Assembly: GCA_031261005.1 (NCBI GenBank)
Contig: JAISKF010000023.1
Span: forward strand, 1 to 64,000
Direction of reading: 5' to 3'
Length of the DNA stretch: 64,000 nucleotides
From: Enterobacteriaceae bacterium
Lineage (GTDB): Bacteria; Pseudomonadota; Gammaproteobacteria; Enterobacterales; Enterobacteriaceae
Position numbers and translations under genes: made by a program. The number at the start of each line of letters is the position of its first letter. Position 1 is the first letter of the stretch. Under the pieces are notes generated by a model that saw nothing but the letters and a program-made list of their open reading frames with translations, was not told the DNA's origin and searched no databases. Shown here piece by piece: positions 39,639 to 48,918 of the stretch.

Positions 39639-40390
39639 CAGTTCACCCCGCCAGAATTGCCGCTTCCCGTCTGAACGCCTTTGTGGGTATGCGTGTCGTC
39701 AATGGATTTACCGTTCGATTTGAGTGTTCCGAAGAATTCAATCGCACCAGTAATTTTCGCCGCTGTGCCGCTGGCGAGACTGCCGACCATCCCACCCATC
39801 CAGGTGAGCAGCCCGGTAATCGTGACCTTCTCCGAAAACGTCGATTCGGGGGCGATAACATCGAGACCGCCAGGAGCAACGATCTTAATTTTCTGCGTGG
39901 TGGGATTGAGCTCGAAATAGGTGCTCCCGTCGTCGCTGCGCAGCTGCGTGGCCCCGGTACTGATACCGCCGATTTTCTGCGCCTGAGACTGCGGCCCGAC
40001 GATGCAGAACGCATCCGATAAATCATGCACTCTGTCGTCTACCGGTTCCTGCACGCCGCCACTCTGCCACCAGAAATCAATGCAGCGATCGGCAAATATC
40101 ACCAAGCATTCATCACCGGCTTTCACCGGAAAAGTGAGAGTGCAGCCGCCGCCGCGTGGAAACACCACCGGCACATCCACCAGCAGCGGATAATTATTCG
40201 TGATGTGCTTCCCGTCGTTATCGGTTTCAACCGAACGAATAGCAGGCTGGACAACCGCCGTAACCGCGCCGGGGTCGAACGACTGAACGATGCCAGGCAA
40301 AGCGACGCGGATCTGGTTCTTTGTGGTTTCCCGCTCAGATTTGAATGTTTCGGCAAGGTCGCCGCTGCGGGTCTGGTCAGATACTGCCAT
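39638..40390 (-). CDS. Baseplate spike protein (Gp138 N-terminal domain, V-like)
   Basis: The 250-residue product starts at ATG 40390 (MAVSDQTRSG). The OB-like domain 'IRVALPGIVQSFDPGAVTAVVQPAIRS' and 'VDVPVVFPRGGGCTLTFPVKAGDECLVIFADRCIDFWWQSGG' are typical of Gp138-type cell-puncturing spikes. The C-terminal beta-helix ends 'DDTHTHKGVQTGSGNSGGVN', the usual tip with metal-binding His. Confidence 0.88.
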   Translation of the reverse strand: MAVSDQTRSGDLAETFKSERETTKNQIRVALPGIVQSFDPGAVTAVVQPAIRSVETDNDGKHITNNYPLLVDVPVVFPRGGGCTLTFPVKAGDECLVIFADRCIDFWWQSGGVQEPVDDRVHDLSDAFCIVGPQSQAQKIGGISTGATQLRSDDGSTYFELNPTTQKIKIVAPGGLDVIAPESTFSEKVTITGLLTWMGGMVGSLASGTAAKITGAIEFFGTLKSNGKSIDDTHTHKGVQTGSGNSGGVN

Positions 40391-40430
40391 TTGATAGGCT
40401 CCAGAAAGCAAAAACCCGCCGGGTGGCGGG

Positions 40431-40847
40431 TTAGTTGAATGTTTTATAGGTCACGGTTCGGTTTTTGTCTCCTACCGTCCCGTAGCACTCTATTGTATGA
40501 GTGATTCGACTATTGAAGGCGTTCATTCCAGAAAAATGCAGGGTAAAGTAATAAACTTGCTTTCCATTTTTCTCGTCGATCCCGCTTTCAGTCTGTTCGG
40601 TTTCGAATGTGTCCGGCAACGATAAAGAAGATCGGGCGATATCCTTACAGGTAAATATCACTTCATTCTTTAAAAGATCGGCCTCTGACAAAGGAGGAGC
40701 ACTACTTGATTGTTGCGCTGCAGCTTGTTCAGGGGCTTCGATGTTACTGGACACTTTATCAGTTTCATTGTTTTTATGGCTTCCAATTAAATAACCTACA
40801 ACAATAACAACTAATAAAACTATTTTCTTTATCCTGCTGACCGCCAT
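40431..40847 (-). CDS. Small membrane-anchored accessory protein (moron candidate)
   Basis: The 138 residues have one N-terminal hydrophobic segment (residues 7-22) and a soluble part with two Cys, likely periplasmic. The DNA is richer in A+T than the tail genes around it, and its content is not structural. It sits with the next gene between the spike and the hub genes. I recognise no family. Confidence 0.6.
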   Translation of the reverse strand: MAVSRIKKIVLLVVIVVGYLIGSHKNNETDKVSSNIEAPEQAAAQQSSSAPPLSEADLLKNEVIFTCKDIARSSLSLPDTFETEQTESGIDEKNGKQVYYFTLHFSGMNAFNSRITHTIECYGTVGDKNRTVTYKTFN

Positions 40848-40868
40848 AAATAAAGTCCATTAACTAAT

Positions 40869-41222
40869 TTAATCAGAAACTTTTTTGCATGGGAAAGAGC
40901 CGATAACTTTCGGCGCGTCCATGCTGTTCTGCAGCAGTTGGACGTTCAAGAAACGCGTTTCGGTACCCGGACGGCGAATATATTCAAAGCCGTAATTGTT
41001 GCCATCTTTGGCTGGCATAAGCCCCATGTCTGCCTTCATTCCATTACCGTTACCAAGAGTTTTAATTTTCTGAGAGGTAACCGTTTCACCATTAATTCTG
41101 AACAATGAATCAGGAACTAACTCCAATTTGTAGCCACCACATTGCAGCGTGATGCCGCCGGGGTTTGCAGCAAACGTTAACCCTGGCAGGAAACTGAACG
41201 CGATAACAATCCACTTTTTCAT
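40869..41222 (-). CDS. Small secreted protein (moron candidate)
   Basis: The 117-residue product starts at ATG 41222 (MKKWIVIAFSFLPGLTFAANP), a clean signal peptide. The mature part has two Cys. It is not a known tail protein, and it overlaps nothing in the hub gene except the first bases. It is the partner of 40431-40847; together they look like cargo added to the tail operon. Function unknown. Confidence 0.6.
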   Translation of the reverse strand: MKKWIVIAFSFLPGLTFAANPGGITLQCGGYKLELVPDSLFRINGETVTSQKIKTLGNGNGMKADMGLMPAKDGNNYGFEYIRRPGTETRFLNVQLLQNSMDAPKVIGSFPCKKVSD

Positions 41223-41224
41223 TC

Positions 41225-42289
41225 TTACCCTTCCCGCTGTAAAGATGACGCCGACCGAAGATCCGCTGCACCACGCGCTTCGCACATCATATCCATGTAC
41301 CACGCCTGGCCCCTTGTGTCGCCAGTGTACATAATCCCGCGCACAATATAAACGCCATCCGTTGCGATGCTGGCAGGCTGCGCCGTGGTGCCGCTGAGGG
41401 AGATATTGCCGTCGGTGTTCTGGTCTGTGATCTGCCCACCGGCCATCGCGATATCGTTGTTCGACAGCGCCGTGCGGAATACCGAAGCCTGATCCAGCTG
41501 AATGAGCCCGTTAACCCGGATGTTTGGGTTAATCAGCGCGCGGACGTTTACGCCGTTGCCGATAGTCTGCTGCGGCATGCCAATAAGCCCGGTGGCGCTG
41601 TTGAGCACAATCGCGTCGTGAACATATTCGTTATTCGCCACCATCTGGCGCTGACCGTCCACGAACTGCCATGTTGCGCCACATTGCCCGGCCACGTTAT
41701 CCATAAGATGCCGCGTCATGCCGAACAGCACTCGGCCCCTGGGGAAAACGGTAGCAGGCATTTCAGGCGTCAGACCTTCGGTCGCGCCTTTGGCCTCAAA
41801 GTCTTTCATCAGCGCACGGTTCACGTCAGCTACCGTATAACCTGCTGCCAGCGTCTGTGAAGTTATGCTGGTGGCAAATGCCAGATCCGCATCTGCCGCC
41901 TGAATCAGGACATATGAGTCGATAGGGCTGTCCTTGCCAGTGACCGAGTAGCGGATCTCTCCGCTGAAAATCAGCCCGTAGTTGCGACCATCACTCTGGC
42001 CTACGTCCGCCGCATCGACTTCCCGCATGGTCCCGACGTCGCTGGCCGACACCTCCGGCGCGATACCGTCATAGCCAGCAATCAGCCGCACTTTGGAAAA
42101 CTCCTGCCCGGTGATGCGATTCACCGTATCGGCTGACAGGTTATAGATTTTGAACGTTCCCACGCGGGACGCGCTGCTGATGTTGAACCAGTCGATCGTG
42201 AAGGTCACTTTAAAATCGCTGAGCTCAATCCCCTGCCCGTTCTCATCCACGAGCTGCAGCTCGAAATGTCTCATCCAGTTCTGTGACAT
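41225..42289 (-). CDS. Tail hub protein, gpD-like
   Basis: The 354 residues, beginning 'MSQNWMRHFELQLVDENGQGIELSDFKVTFTIDWFN', have the layout of the hub (gp27/D-like) protein: an N-terminal domain that binds the tube ('FKIYNLSADTVNRI'), and later 'MRALINPNIRVNG' and 'TGDTRGQAWYMDMM'. It lies between the plug and the spike, consistent with the hub that holds the spike. Confidence 0.75.
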   Translation of the reverse strand: MSQNWMRHFELQLVDENGQGIELSDFKVTFTIDWFNISSASRVGTFKIYNLSADTVNRITGQEFSKVRLIAGYDGIAPEVSASDVGTMREVDAADVGQSDGRNYGLIFSGEIRYSVTGKDSPIDSYVLIQAADADLAFATSITSQTLAAGYTVADVNRALMKDFEAKGATEGLTPEMPATVFPRGRVLFGMTRHLMDNVAGQCGATWQFVDGQRQMVANNEYVHDAIVLNSATGLIGMPQQTIGNGVNVRALINPNIRVNGLIQLDQASVFRTALSNNDIAMAGGQITDQNTDGNISLSGTTAQPASIATDGVYIVRGIMYTGDTRGQAWYMDMMCEARGAADLRSASSLQREG

Positions 42290-42291
42290 GG

Positions 42292-42594
42292 TTACTCCGT
42301 TGATACCAGTAAATGACTGCGGCCGCCCAGATCGGTTTTCGTCGGATAATCCTGCGTACTGTCGTCACAGGCCACCACCAGCTTAAATCCCAGTCCCATG
42401 TAAGCGTACTGCGCCAGCAGATCAGCGCCGGTGACAAGGGGGATGCCGGAGATTACCGGCTCCCCTCTGTCGTTCTGCAGGTCCATAATCCAGTACAGAT
42501 CGCGCCAGGTGATGCTAATCCGCCAGGTTGTCCCCGCCAGTATTATGCTGAATTGCTGGTTATCCGCCGTCAGCGGGATTTCCTGAATTGCCAT
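42292..42594 (-). CDS. Baseplate plug-like protein (DUF6983)
   Basis: The 100 residues, 'MAIQEIPLTADNQQFSIILAG..WRISITWRDLYWIMDLQND', fit the small beta-barrel plug protein found before the hub in related phages. It probably closes the tube at the baseplate. Confidence 0.65.
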   Translation of the reverse strand: MAIQEIPLTADNQQFSIILAGTTWRISITWRDLYWIMDLQNDRGEPVISGIPLVTGADLLAQYAYMGLGFKLVVACDDSTQDYPTKTDLGGRSHLLVSTE

Positions 42595-43181
42595 TAGCCG
42601 AGCCCCAGTAATGACGCCGCATTACCCGTGATGCTTTGCAGCAGCGAGGTATTTGGCGGCTTTGTGGTTTTGTTGCCGGTGTTCAGTACCGCCGACGTGC
42701 TGGCCCCGTCCTGCATGTTGGTTTTATCCGCGACGGTGATTTGCTGCGTTTGCGAGATGAGAACCTCCCTCAGGGTGAGAACAGCAGACAGGACATTTTC
42801 AGTCGTCTTGTCTGTCGTCACTTCCAGCGCGCGGATCAGCATGTTGCTGTAAAGCCGTTTGCCGGTCACCACATCGAAAGGAATACGGCTCGCCTGCAGA
42901 TCCAGAATTTCCTGATATGTCTGCTGAGGACTCAGGCCAAGTAAGCTGGTGGCCGTCAGATTGCTGGCAAAATCCAGCAACGATCCGCCACCAGCGAAAC
43001 CGACCTCCATCACCACTTCAGACGGCTTTTTATAGGCGTGGTCAGCGATGGCGGCCCCAACTTCGACGGGATGCTCGGTTATCTCCAGCGTATCGCTGTG
43101 CTTTTCAGACACAACAACGCTCGGAACTATCATCCCAATTTTCCGCGTTTGCTGCTGAAAGAGCGTAGAGAGAATATCCAT
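42594..43181 (-). CDS. Distal tail / baseplate protein (Dit-like)
   Basis: The 195 residues have 'IGMIVPSVVVSEKHSDTLEITEHPVEVGAAIADHAYKKP', the beta-rich start used by Dit-type and gp53-type baseplate proteins. Its place right after the tape measure supports this. It is packed against both neighbours. Confidence 0.65.
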   Translation of the reverse strand: MDILSTLFQQQTRKIGMIVPSVVVSEKHSDTLEITEHPVEVGAAIADHAYKKPSEVVMEVGFAGGGSLLDFASNLTATSLLGLSPQQTYQEILDLQASRIPFDVVTGKRLYSNMLIRALEVTTDKTTENVLSAVLTLREVLISQTQQITVADKTNMQDGASTSAVLNTGNKTTKPPNTSLLQSITGNAASLLGLG

Positions 43182-45190
43182 TAGCCCACCTTAGTTTGAT
43201 TGCCGCGCATGACCTGAGCATTTGCTGATTGCTGTCGACGCTCAACTTCCGTTCCGACCGAACGCGGATCACCACCACCGTAAATGTGATAGGTATTTTT
43301 TTGATCTACCTGAACCCCGTTGCCGGGCATGTTGCTCATCACTTTCGGGATGTAGTTGCGGGTTTCCTGCGGCATCAGGGCCATGCCATGCTTCTGCACG
43401 TTCCCGATCCCCCAGTTGTAAGACGCGAGCGCCTTGCTCAGGTCTCCACCGTTCGCCTGCAGTAACCGGGAAAGATATTTTGCAGCCGCCTGCGCCGCCT
43501 TCTCCGGGTCGAAAACATCATTCCCGCGCAGCCCCATGTCACGCGCTGTTCCGTCCATAAACTGAAACAGACCTTTCGCTCCAGCGCCGGACACCGCAAA
43601 CTGATTGCCCCCAGACTCCGTAATCGCAACGCTTTTCAGCAGTCCTTCCGGAAGCCGGTATAGCTGCTCCAGATTGGTAAGCATCGGCTGCATCCAGCCC
43701 AGCAATTCAGATCCTGCTTTCGTTGGCTGAGGTCGCTTCACTGACTGGCCGTACTGGTCTGGTTCATCATCGCCAAACCAGCCGCGCACAGTGCGCCCCA
43801 CGCTGCGAGGATCAAACCCAAGCGTGTTTTTCATCCATTCTGCGGTACTGTTCGCGCTGTCGGTCACCATCGGCATGGCACTCGGGTTACCGCTGCCCTG
43901 ATTCAGGAGCTGCTTACCAATGCTGGCCGCTTCGGACCACCGCCCATCTTTGATAGCATTCAGCAGATCCGCAATCATGTTCAGCATCTTGCTGAACTCG
44001 CCCATCTGCGAAATAAAATTGCTAAAATCCCACTTCAGGGACCATGATTTCGGGTCAATGTTGAGCAGCTTCGCCAGCGCTTTCGTCAGGTCGATGACGG
44101 TAGTCTGCAGGTCGTGTGTCATCTTCAGCGCAGCGTCGACCTCTGGCTTCCATTTCCCCCAATCAATCAGGCTCTGACCGCCTTCCTTCCATGTTTTATA
44201 GTCTTCCCACAGCAGCGCGATACCAGTAGCCAGTGCTGTGATCAGGCCAATCGGAGACATCCAGAACGTACTATTCAGGATGCGCAGCGCAATCGTCAGC
44301 GCGCCGAACAACGAGATCAGTTCCCGCGTTTGCTTATCCAGCGATTTCCACCAGGTGATAAGGTCTGATGTTCCGTCAAGGAGACGGAAGAACAGTCGCC
44401 CGATAATGTCCCCGAGCGCCAGAATGCCCTTTATGGCTTTCGTCAGGGTCTGCTCGATGCGCGGAAAGTTGTCTAGGATATGGCGGCGCAGTGTGTCCAG
44501 CGAACCCGCCAGGCCACCAGCAAGGTTAGAGCCGATTTTGTCACGGGCCATGCCTGCCATCGCGCCGAACTCGCGCAGAGAGGTCATGAATTTGTTGGAG
44601 CTTCTGGCCGCCTCGTCAGCATTGAAGCCGATCGCCTTCGCCATCGCGCTGTACTGCCCGGAGAAACCACCCACGCCCCGGCGCATCGCCATCAGGGTAT
44701 TTTCATCAATGCCCAGCATCTGCGCATACTGGTTGGCTTTGTAATACGGCATGCTGCTGAGCTTCTGGCCGACACCCGTAAAAATGGCGGCCATGTCTCG
44801 CATATTCCCGCTGGCATCACGGGTCTGTACGCCAAGGCGGTTCAGGAAACCTTCCGCGCCGGGATTGTTACGCACAAATCGTGAGAGGCTTTCCAGTGAA
44901 CCGCGCGCTGCGTCCACGCTGCCGCCCATCTGCGAAACCGCATAGCCAATCGACTGGATGCCCTGAACCGTCGCGCCGGTGCGCTGTGATGCCCAGTAGA
45001 GGTTATCCAGACCTGAAGCTATTTTGACGGTGAAGGCCACCACGGTTAGCGCCGCACCTTCGACGGCGATCCCCATTTTTATGGCATTTGCGGTCGTGCC
45101 TTTCAGGACTGAATCGAACTTATTTGCGCCTGCCTCGTCGATATCGAAACCGAGGGAGACGAGAAACTCTTTAATAGTCTCAGCGTTCAT
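43181..45190 (-). CDS. Tape measure protein with lytic transglycosylase domain
   Basis: The 669 residues start at ATG 45190 (MNAETIKEFLVSLGFDIDEAG). The first half is Ala/Gly-rich and helical with hydrophobic stretches near residues 40-60 and 290-330. Residues about 520-640 form a soluble lytic transglycosylase: 'LYRLPEGLLKSVAITESGGNQFAVS' with the catalytic Glu, 'AKGLFQFMDGTARDMGL', and 'SYNWGIGNVQKHGM'. It sets tail length and may cut murein during entry. Confidence 0.93.
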   Translation of the reverse strand: MNAETIKEFLVSLGFDIDEAGANKFDSVLKGTTANAIKMGIAVEGAALTVVAFTVKIASGLDNLYWASQRTGATVQGIQSIGYAVSQMGGSVDAARGSLESLSRFVRNNPGAEGFLNRLGVQTRDASGNMRDMAAIFTGVGQKLSSMPYYKANQYAQMLGIDENTLMAMRRGVGGFSGQYSAMAKAIGFNADEAARSSNKFMTSLREFGAMAGMARDKIGSNLAGGLAGSLDTLRRHILDNFPRIEQTLTKAIKGILALGDIIGRLFFRLLDGTSDLITWWKSLDKQTRELISLFGALTIALRILNSTFWMSPIGLITALATGIALLWEDYKTWKEGGQSLIDWGKWKPEVDAALKMTHDLQTTVIDLTKALAKLLNIDPKSWSLKWDFSNFISQMGEFSKMLNMIADLLNAIKDGRWSEAASIGKQLLNQGSGNPSAMPMVTDSANSTAEWMKNTLGFDPRSVGRTVRGWFGDDEPDQYGQSVKRPQPTKAGSELLGWMQPMLTNLEQLYRLPEGLLKSVAITESGGNQFAVSGAGAKGLFQFMDGTARDMGLRGNDVFDPEKAAQAAAKYLSRLLQANGGDLSKALASYNWGIGNVQKHGMALMPQETRNYIPKVMSNMPGNGVQVDQKNTYHIYGGGDPRSVGTEVERRQQSANAQVMRGNQTKVG

Positions 45191-45820
45191 TGTCCTCTCT
45201 CCATTTATCGATACGGCGCTGGTTGTCAGCCTTAACGGCCAGATGGTCATTCATCAGCGCGATATCGCACAGATCTACAGATCCATCCTTCAGCGCGTAA
45301 TAAGGGATTAACCCGGCGTCAACCGGGTCAAGGAGATAAGACAGCCCGTCAGGCAGGCTGTTGAGGGTCAGCCCTGAGGCAGGTCCGCCGTCTCTTTGGT
45401 AGGGATCACGGGCAAAAAATTTCCCAGCGAATCGGCGACCACCCGCGCCACCAACTGCAGCATGACGAGCAGATCGATATCGTCGAACATCAACTGCCCG
45501 CTGTTAAACACCGGTGTCCATCCGTTCATATGATTACGTGACACCACGGCCAGGCAAGGATGAATAATCGCGTTGGTGTCTTCCTCGGTCAGTGAGGACA
45601 ACTCGTCAGCGATTCGCGGCAGCAGGGTTTCGAACACCGGCTTTAACTTATCGAAATCAACCTTGTCGATTTTGCCGTCAGCTGGCAGAAGGGAGCGAAT
45701 GCTCCCGAAATCTGACATCATTCCCGCCAGCACCGGCAGCAGTTTGCGGGTCACTTTCAGCTGGTCAAAAACGCTGAGTTTTGCCACGCGGTAATCGTGG
45801 CCCTTGATTGAACATTCCAT
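45180..45820 (-). CDS. Tail assembly chaperone, long form made by -1 frameshift
   Basis: After the slippery A AAT TTT at 45422-45416, the -1 frame is open for 78 codons to a stop at 45180. It reads 'FARDPYQRDGGPASGL' and then 'DPVDAGLIPYYALKDGSVDLCDIALMND', a coding-like segment ending in the charged 'RRIDKWREDNER'. It has no start codon of its own near its head. The product would be 213 residues: the first 135 of the short chaperone plus 78 new ones. This is the gpG/gpGT arrangement of tailed phages. Confidence 0.75.
45368..45820 (-). CDS. Tail assembly chaperone, short form
   Basis: This 150-residue protein lies between the tube and the tape measure, the fixed place of tail chaperones. It starts 'MECSIKGHDYRVAKLSVFDQLKVTRKL' and is mostly helical. 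It binds the tape measure during tail assembly and is absent from the virion in related phages. The last 15 residues are replaced in the frameshifted form. Confidence 0.85.
   Translation of the reverse strand: MECSIKGHDYRVAKLSVFDQLKVTRKLLPVLAGMMSDFGSIRSLLPADGKIDKVDFDKLKPVFETLLPRIADELSSLTEEDTNAIIHPCLAVVSRNHMNGWTPVFNSGQLMFDDIDLLVMLQLVARVVADSLGNFLPVIPTKETADLPQG
45416..45422 (-). promoter_or_regulatory. Programmed -1 frameshift slippery heptamer
   Basis: In the zero frame the codons are GGA AAT TTT TTG, so the heptamer A AAT TTT fits X XXY YYZ exactly. Slipping here joins the chaperone to the open -1 frame. No strong downstream pseudoknot is obvious. Confidence 0.7.
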
Positions 45821-45823
45821 CCG

Positions 45824-46264
45824 TTAAAACTCCCCGAGAACCTGGTCGATCTTGCCGCCGTCAAATACCCACGGCATCGTGTTGCCTGCTTTTGCGTTGG
45901 CGTTATCCGGCTGCTTCTGGAATGCCACGCTGCGTGCCGTGATGATGTCCCCGCTCACCTTATTTCGGATCACGATGACGTTGTTCCCCCAGGTACCGGA
46001 GGACTGACTCTGGGCGTTATACGCCAGCGACAGTTTTTTGTTCGTCGGTGAGGTTTTCAACAGATTGACGGTGATCGTTCCGCTTTTGTCAGCATGCAGG
46101 CTGTGCATCACTTCACCGTCAGCGCCAATGGTCATGGTGTTTTTAGGGCCGCCCATTGCGACGGTGATCCCTTCCTCTGAGCTGGCAGAGCCATAACCCA
46201 GATCAATCTCTCCGGTCGGGCCAGAAAGGGACGCCGTGACGTCCATAAAAGAATAAGTAGCCAT
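45824..46264 (-). CDS. Tail tube protein (DUF3277)
   Basis: The 146 residues, with 'YSFMDVTASLSGPTGEIDLGYG' and 'GTITVNLLKTSPTNKKLSLAYNAQ', match DUF3277, the tube subunit of this phage type. It lies directly after the sheath gene. Confidence 0.85.
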   Translation of the reverse strand: MATYSFMDVTASLSGPTGEIDLGYGSASSEEGITVAMGGPKNTMTIGADGEVMHSLHADKSGTITVNLLKTSPTNKKLSLAYNAQSQSSGTWGNNVIVIRNKVSGDIITARSVAFQKQPDNANAKAGNTMPWVFDGGKIDQVLGEF

Positions 46265-46275
46265 TCATTTTCCCC

Positions 46276-47421
46276 TTAGCGAACGACGTTGATCTGCACA
46301 TCAGCGAAATGCACCGCACCCGCCAGCTTACAGGCCACCTGAATCACCGGTGCCTTACGCGCTTCGCGGTCAGCCTGCGCCTGTTCGGAAATAGGCTGCG
46401 CGTACACGTAATACCCTTTTGTCAGCGTGTCGCCAGAATCCATCTGCCCAATCGGGCCACCGCTCCAGACGCCAGCCGCCACCAGTCCGTTCGTGACAGA
46501 CTGATCCATCGACTGCTCAACGTTGGACAGGAGGCGCGTAACACCCGCATCTGTCTGCGGGACTTTGGTTGTGCTGGTGTAGAGCAGGTTATACAGGTTG
46601 GTCTGTACGTAGTTCTGCAGCCAGTCGAGCCCGTGGCGCTCATCGAAGAAGTCGCCGCTGGACATGACGCCCTGCTGCAGGATTGCGGTATCGTTCTGGT
46701 AATAAACGAACACGTTGCAGTTTTTGGTATCCAGCGCCGCCGCCTGATTCGTCGTCAGGGTTTCATACGTGATCCCCGGCTCCTGTTTGAATTTCAGGGT
46801 AATGGTGGTGTTGCTGCCGTTGAAATTCACGGTAAACGCGCGGCCAAACGCTGACAGCGCGGCGTATTTGTTGCTGGTGGAATACTGCACGAACGTGCGC
46901 CCGTACTTTGCCGCCTTGAGTTTAGAGGCCAGATCGGTTGTCGACGTCGTGCTAATCGTTTCCGGATCGTCAGTAGTGATCGCCAGAATGCGGCTGAGGC
47001 TGGAGGCCTCAATAGCAGCGGCCACGCTCAGCCAGTCGGCATCGTCGATATCCTCATCATCCGCCACGGCCAGACCGTACCAGTTCGTGTAATTCAGCAC
47101 GGCGTTCACAGCCTGCAGCAGGGTTTCCGTTGAACCGCTCTCTGCCGATACCAGCGTTTTCGCCCAGCGGCCCACATACACCTGTTGCGGTTTGGGCGAC
47201 TGTGAGAAATAAACGGTAGCAGCGTCGTATTCCGGGCTATCCACGCCGAAATCAGAGCCGATATCTTCAGGGGATGAGTAAAGGCGAATGCGTTCCGTTA
47301 CCGGAATAACCGTTGAGCTCCCGAGAATGAGCAGTGAGCCAAAGTTTCGACCAGTAGCCGCACGCGGCCCAATGATCACGTCGACATTAACGACGTTAGA
47401 TACAGGTAATCCCTGCGGCAT
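46276..47421 (-). CDS. Tail sheath protein (DUF3383)
   Basis: The 381 residues start '[34 protein letters not shown]' and carry '[34 protein letters not shown]' near the C-terminus, typical of DUF3383 sheaths. This gene shows that the tail is contractile. Confidence 0.9.
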   Translation of the reverse strand: MPQGLPVSNVVNVDVIIGPRAATGRNFGSLLILGSSTVIPVTERIRLYSSPEDIGSDFGVDSPEYDAATVYFSQSPKPQQVYVGRWAKTLVSAESGSTETLLQAVNAVLNYTNWYGLAVADDEDIDDADWLSVAAAIEASSLSRILAITTDDPETISTTSTTDLASKLKAAKYGRTFVQYSTSNKYAALSAFGRAFTVNFNGSNTTITLKFKQEPGITYETLTTNQAAALDTKNCNVFVYYQNDTAILQQGVMSSGDFFDERHGLDWLQNYVQTNLYNLLYTSTTKVPQTDAGVTRLLSNVEQSMDQSVTNGLVAAGVWSGGPIGQMDSGDTLTKGYYVYAQPISEQAQADREARKAPVIQVACKLAGAVHFADVQINVVR

Positions 47422-47424
47422 AAT

Positions 47425-47970
47425 TTAGTCTCCGAAAAATGAAACGGGCGCATCTTCCAGCGTCCTGACGTTGTAGGTGCGAGTGTTCTTGCGGGACAAC
47501 GTGATGGTGAGGTCGTACCGCCTTACCCACTGGTTGTTGATGAGTTCGGGCAGGTTGTAGATGGTCCCGGCGTCCACCAGCGAGAGGCCGGACAGATTCA
47601 GTTCGGCGTTGTTTTGCTCGACGAAGATCCCCGACCGGAATGTTGATGCGGTGCTGGAGCCCAGAGGGCCATAGAAGCAACAAATCACCGTGACCTGTTC
47701 CCAGGTCCACTGCTCTGATTGTTCATCCGAAACCTGAACATCAGACTGGCTTAACGGCTGTGGGACGGTGGTTATACCGAAACCGCACCAGGTGACTCCG
47801 TTCTTCGGGATAAGCGGCTGAGGGTCGGTCCAGCGAGAGAAAACAACTTTCGCTGGCAACCCCGACACGCCACGAATCCACCGGCTTATTTCTCGCTCCA
47901 GTTCTTCGTCATACTTTGGGCCTTCCCCGACGGGTGTCAGGTAGCCGCGCGCGGTGCTGTCGTTACTCAA
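47425..47970 (-). CDS. Neck terminator protein
   Basis: The 181 residues, with 'ISRWIRGVSGLPAKVVFSRWTDPQP' and 'SGIFVEQNNAELNLSGLSLVDAGTIYNLPELINNQWVRRYDLTITLSR', match the LIC_12616-type neck protein that precedes the sheath gene. It joins tail to head. It overlaps the previous gene by 8 bases. Confidence 0.8.
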   Translation of the reverse strand: MSNDSTARGYLTPVGEGPKYDEELEREISRWIRGVSGLPAKVVFSRWTDPQPLIPKNGVTWCGFGITTVPQPLSQSDVQVSDEQSEQWTWEQVTVICCFYGPLGSSTASTFRSGIFVEQNNAELNLSGLSLVDAGTIYNLPELINNQWVRRYDLTITLSRKNTRTYNVRTLEDAPVSFFGD

Positions 47971-48367
47971 CTGGCGTCCCTCCGTCGAAATCCATTAGCT
48001 CACAATGGGCCTGCACAAAACCGGCACCGTAGCGGGTGTACGGGTCAACGAACGTCACGCGATATTCGCGGCCGCAATACGTCACCACATCAGCATCCAG
48101 TCGGGGGCTGGTGTCCGTTTCTGGCTGTCCCTGCGTCAGCCGGAACTGCGTCACAATCAGGATCGCCCCGTTGATGTTCTGGCCGGCTGCCATGCGTTTG
48201 GCTTCGAGAGCGCGGTCTACGGTCACCACCCCGATAAACGGGATATCCTGCGGGGTGTTGGTCGGGAAGTTATCGCCGTCGACTGTTTGTATTTGCCGGT
48301 GACAAACCAGACTGTCATCGGCAAAATCAGGATCGAGAAGAACCTCACTCACATCGAGGAATGGCAT
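47963..48367 (-). CDS. Head-tail joining protein
   Basis: The 134 residues start at ATG 48367 (MPFLDVSEVLLDPDFADDSL), overlapping the previous stop. 'QDIPFIGVVTVDRALEAKRMAAGQNINGAILI' and 'YGAGFVQAHCELMDF' are beta-rich, as in head-completion or stopper proteins. The call rests mainly on position. Confidence 0.6.
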   Translation of the reverse strand: MPFLDVSEVLLDPDFADDSLVCHRQIQTVDGDNFPTNTPQDIPFIGVVTVDRALEAKRMAAGQNINGAILIVTQFRLTQGQPETDTSPRLDADVVTYCGREYRVTFVDPYTRYGAGFVQAHCELMDFDGGTPVE

Positions 48368-48918
48368 TATTTCTTCCTCACGATGTAGTTGATGGAACGC
48401 AGCAGGTAACCGCGCGCCCACAGGGGTTTGTCATCAATAATCGGGGGTTTTGAAGCCCGACGGCGTTTTATGGTTGCCTCGGAAAGGGGCTGTAACTGAT
48501 CGCCTGAACTAATAACGGTTTTCGAAGCATCACGCGCGATCTGCCCGGCGCTTTCCAGTTCACGCATAGCCGCATCCTGTTTCCCGTCCAGCGCCGCAAT
48601 GGCCGCCGCTTTAAGGTGTTCTGTGGTGCGGGGCTTCGATTCCTCGATCCCCATATCCAGAAACGGGCGCGGTGGTAGCGTGACGATTGTCCCGTCGATT
48701 TCAACCGTTGCCCCGGTCGACTGCAGGTAGCCAATTTCAGCGTTATTGAGTTTTGAGCCATCTTCACGAGACGCACTATCTGCTGGGATGCCTACCAGCA
48801 CATCCATACCGGAAAGCTGCCGAAGGGATTCCAGCACCGCGACAGAATTATCCGTCGTAACCGTCAGTCCGCTTTTCACAGAAGCTGTCTCCCGCCCGCG
48901 CCGAACATAGACCACCAC
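48367..48918 (-). CDS. Tail completion / minor tail protein
   Basis: The reading frame gives 183 residues, with a possible GTG start at residue 14 that would reduce the 43-base overlap with the gene before it. 'LGSGMDVLVGIPADSASRED'-like start and 'LPPRPFLDMGIEE' resemble the HK97-gp10-like tail completion family. Position between DUF4054 and the joining protein agrees. Confidence 0.6.
   Translation of the reverse strand: MVVYVRRGRETASVKSGLTVTTDNSVAVLESLRQLSGMDVLVGIPADSASREDGSKLNNAEIGYLQSTGATVEIDGTIVTLPPRPFLDMGIEESKPRTTEHLKAAAIAALDGKQDAAMRELESAGQIARDASKTVISSGDQLQPLSEATIKRRRASKPPIIDDKPLWARGYLLRSINYIVRKK

Noticed and set aside
46309..46854. A 181-codon plus-strand ORF opposite the sheath gene
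   Set aside because: The sheath reading on the minus strand is a clear family match and the ORF opposite has no features.
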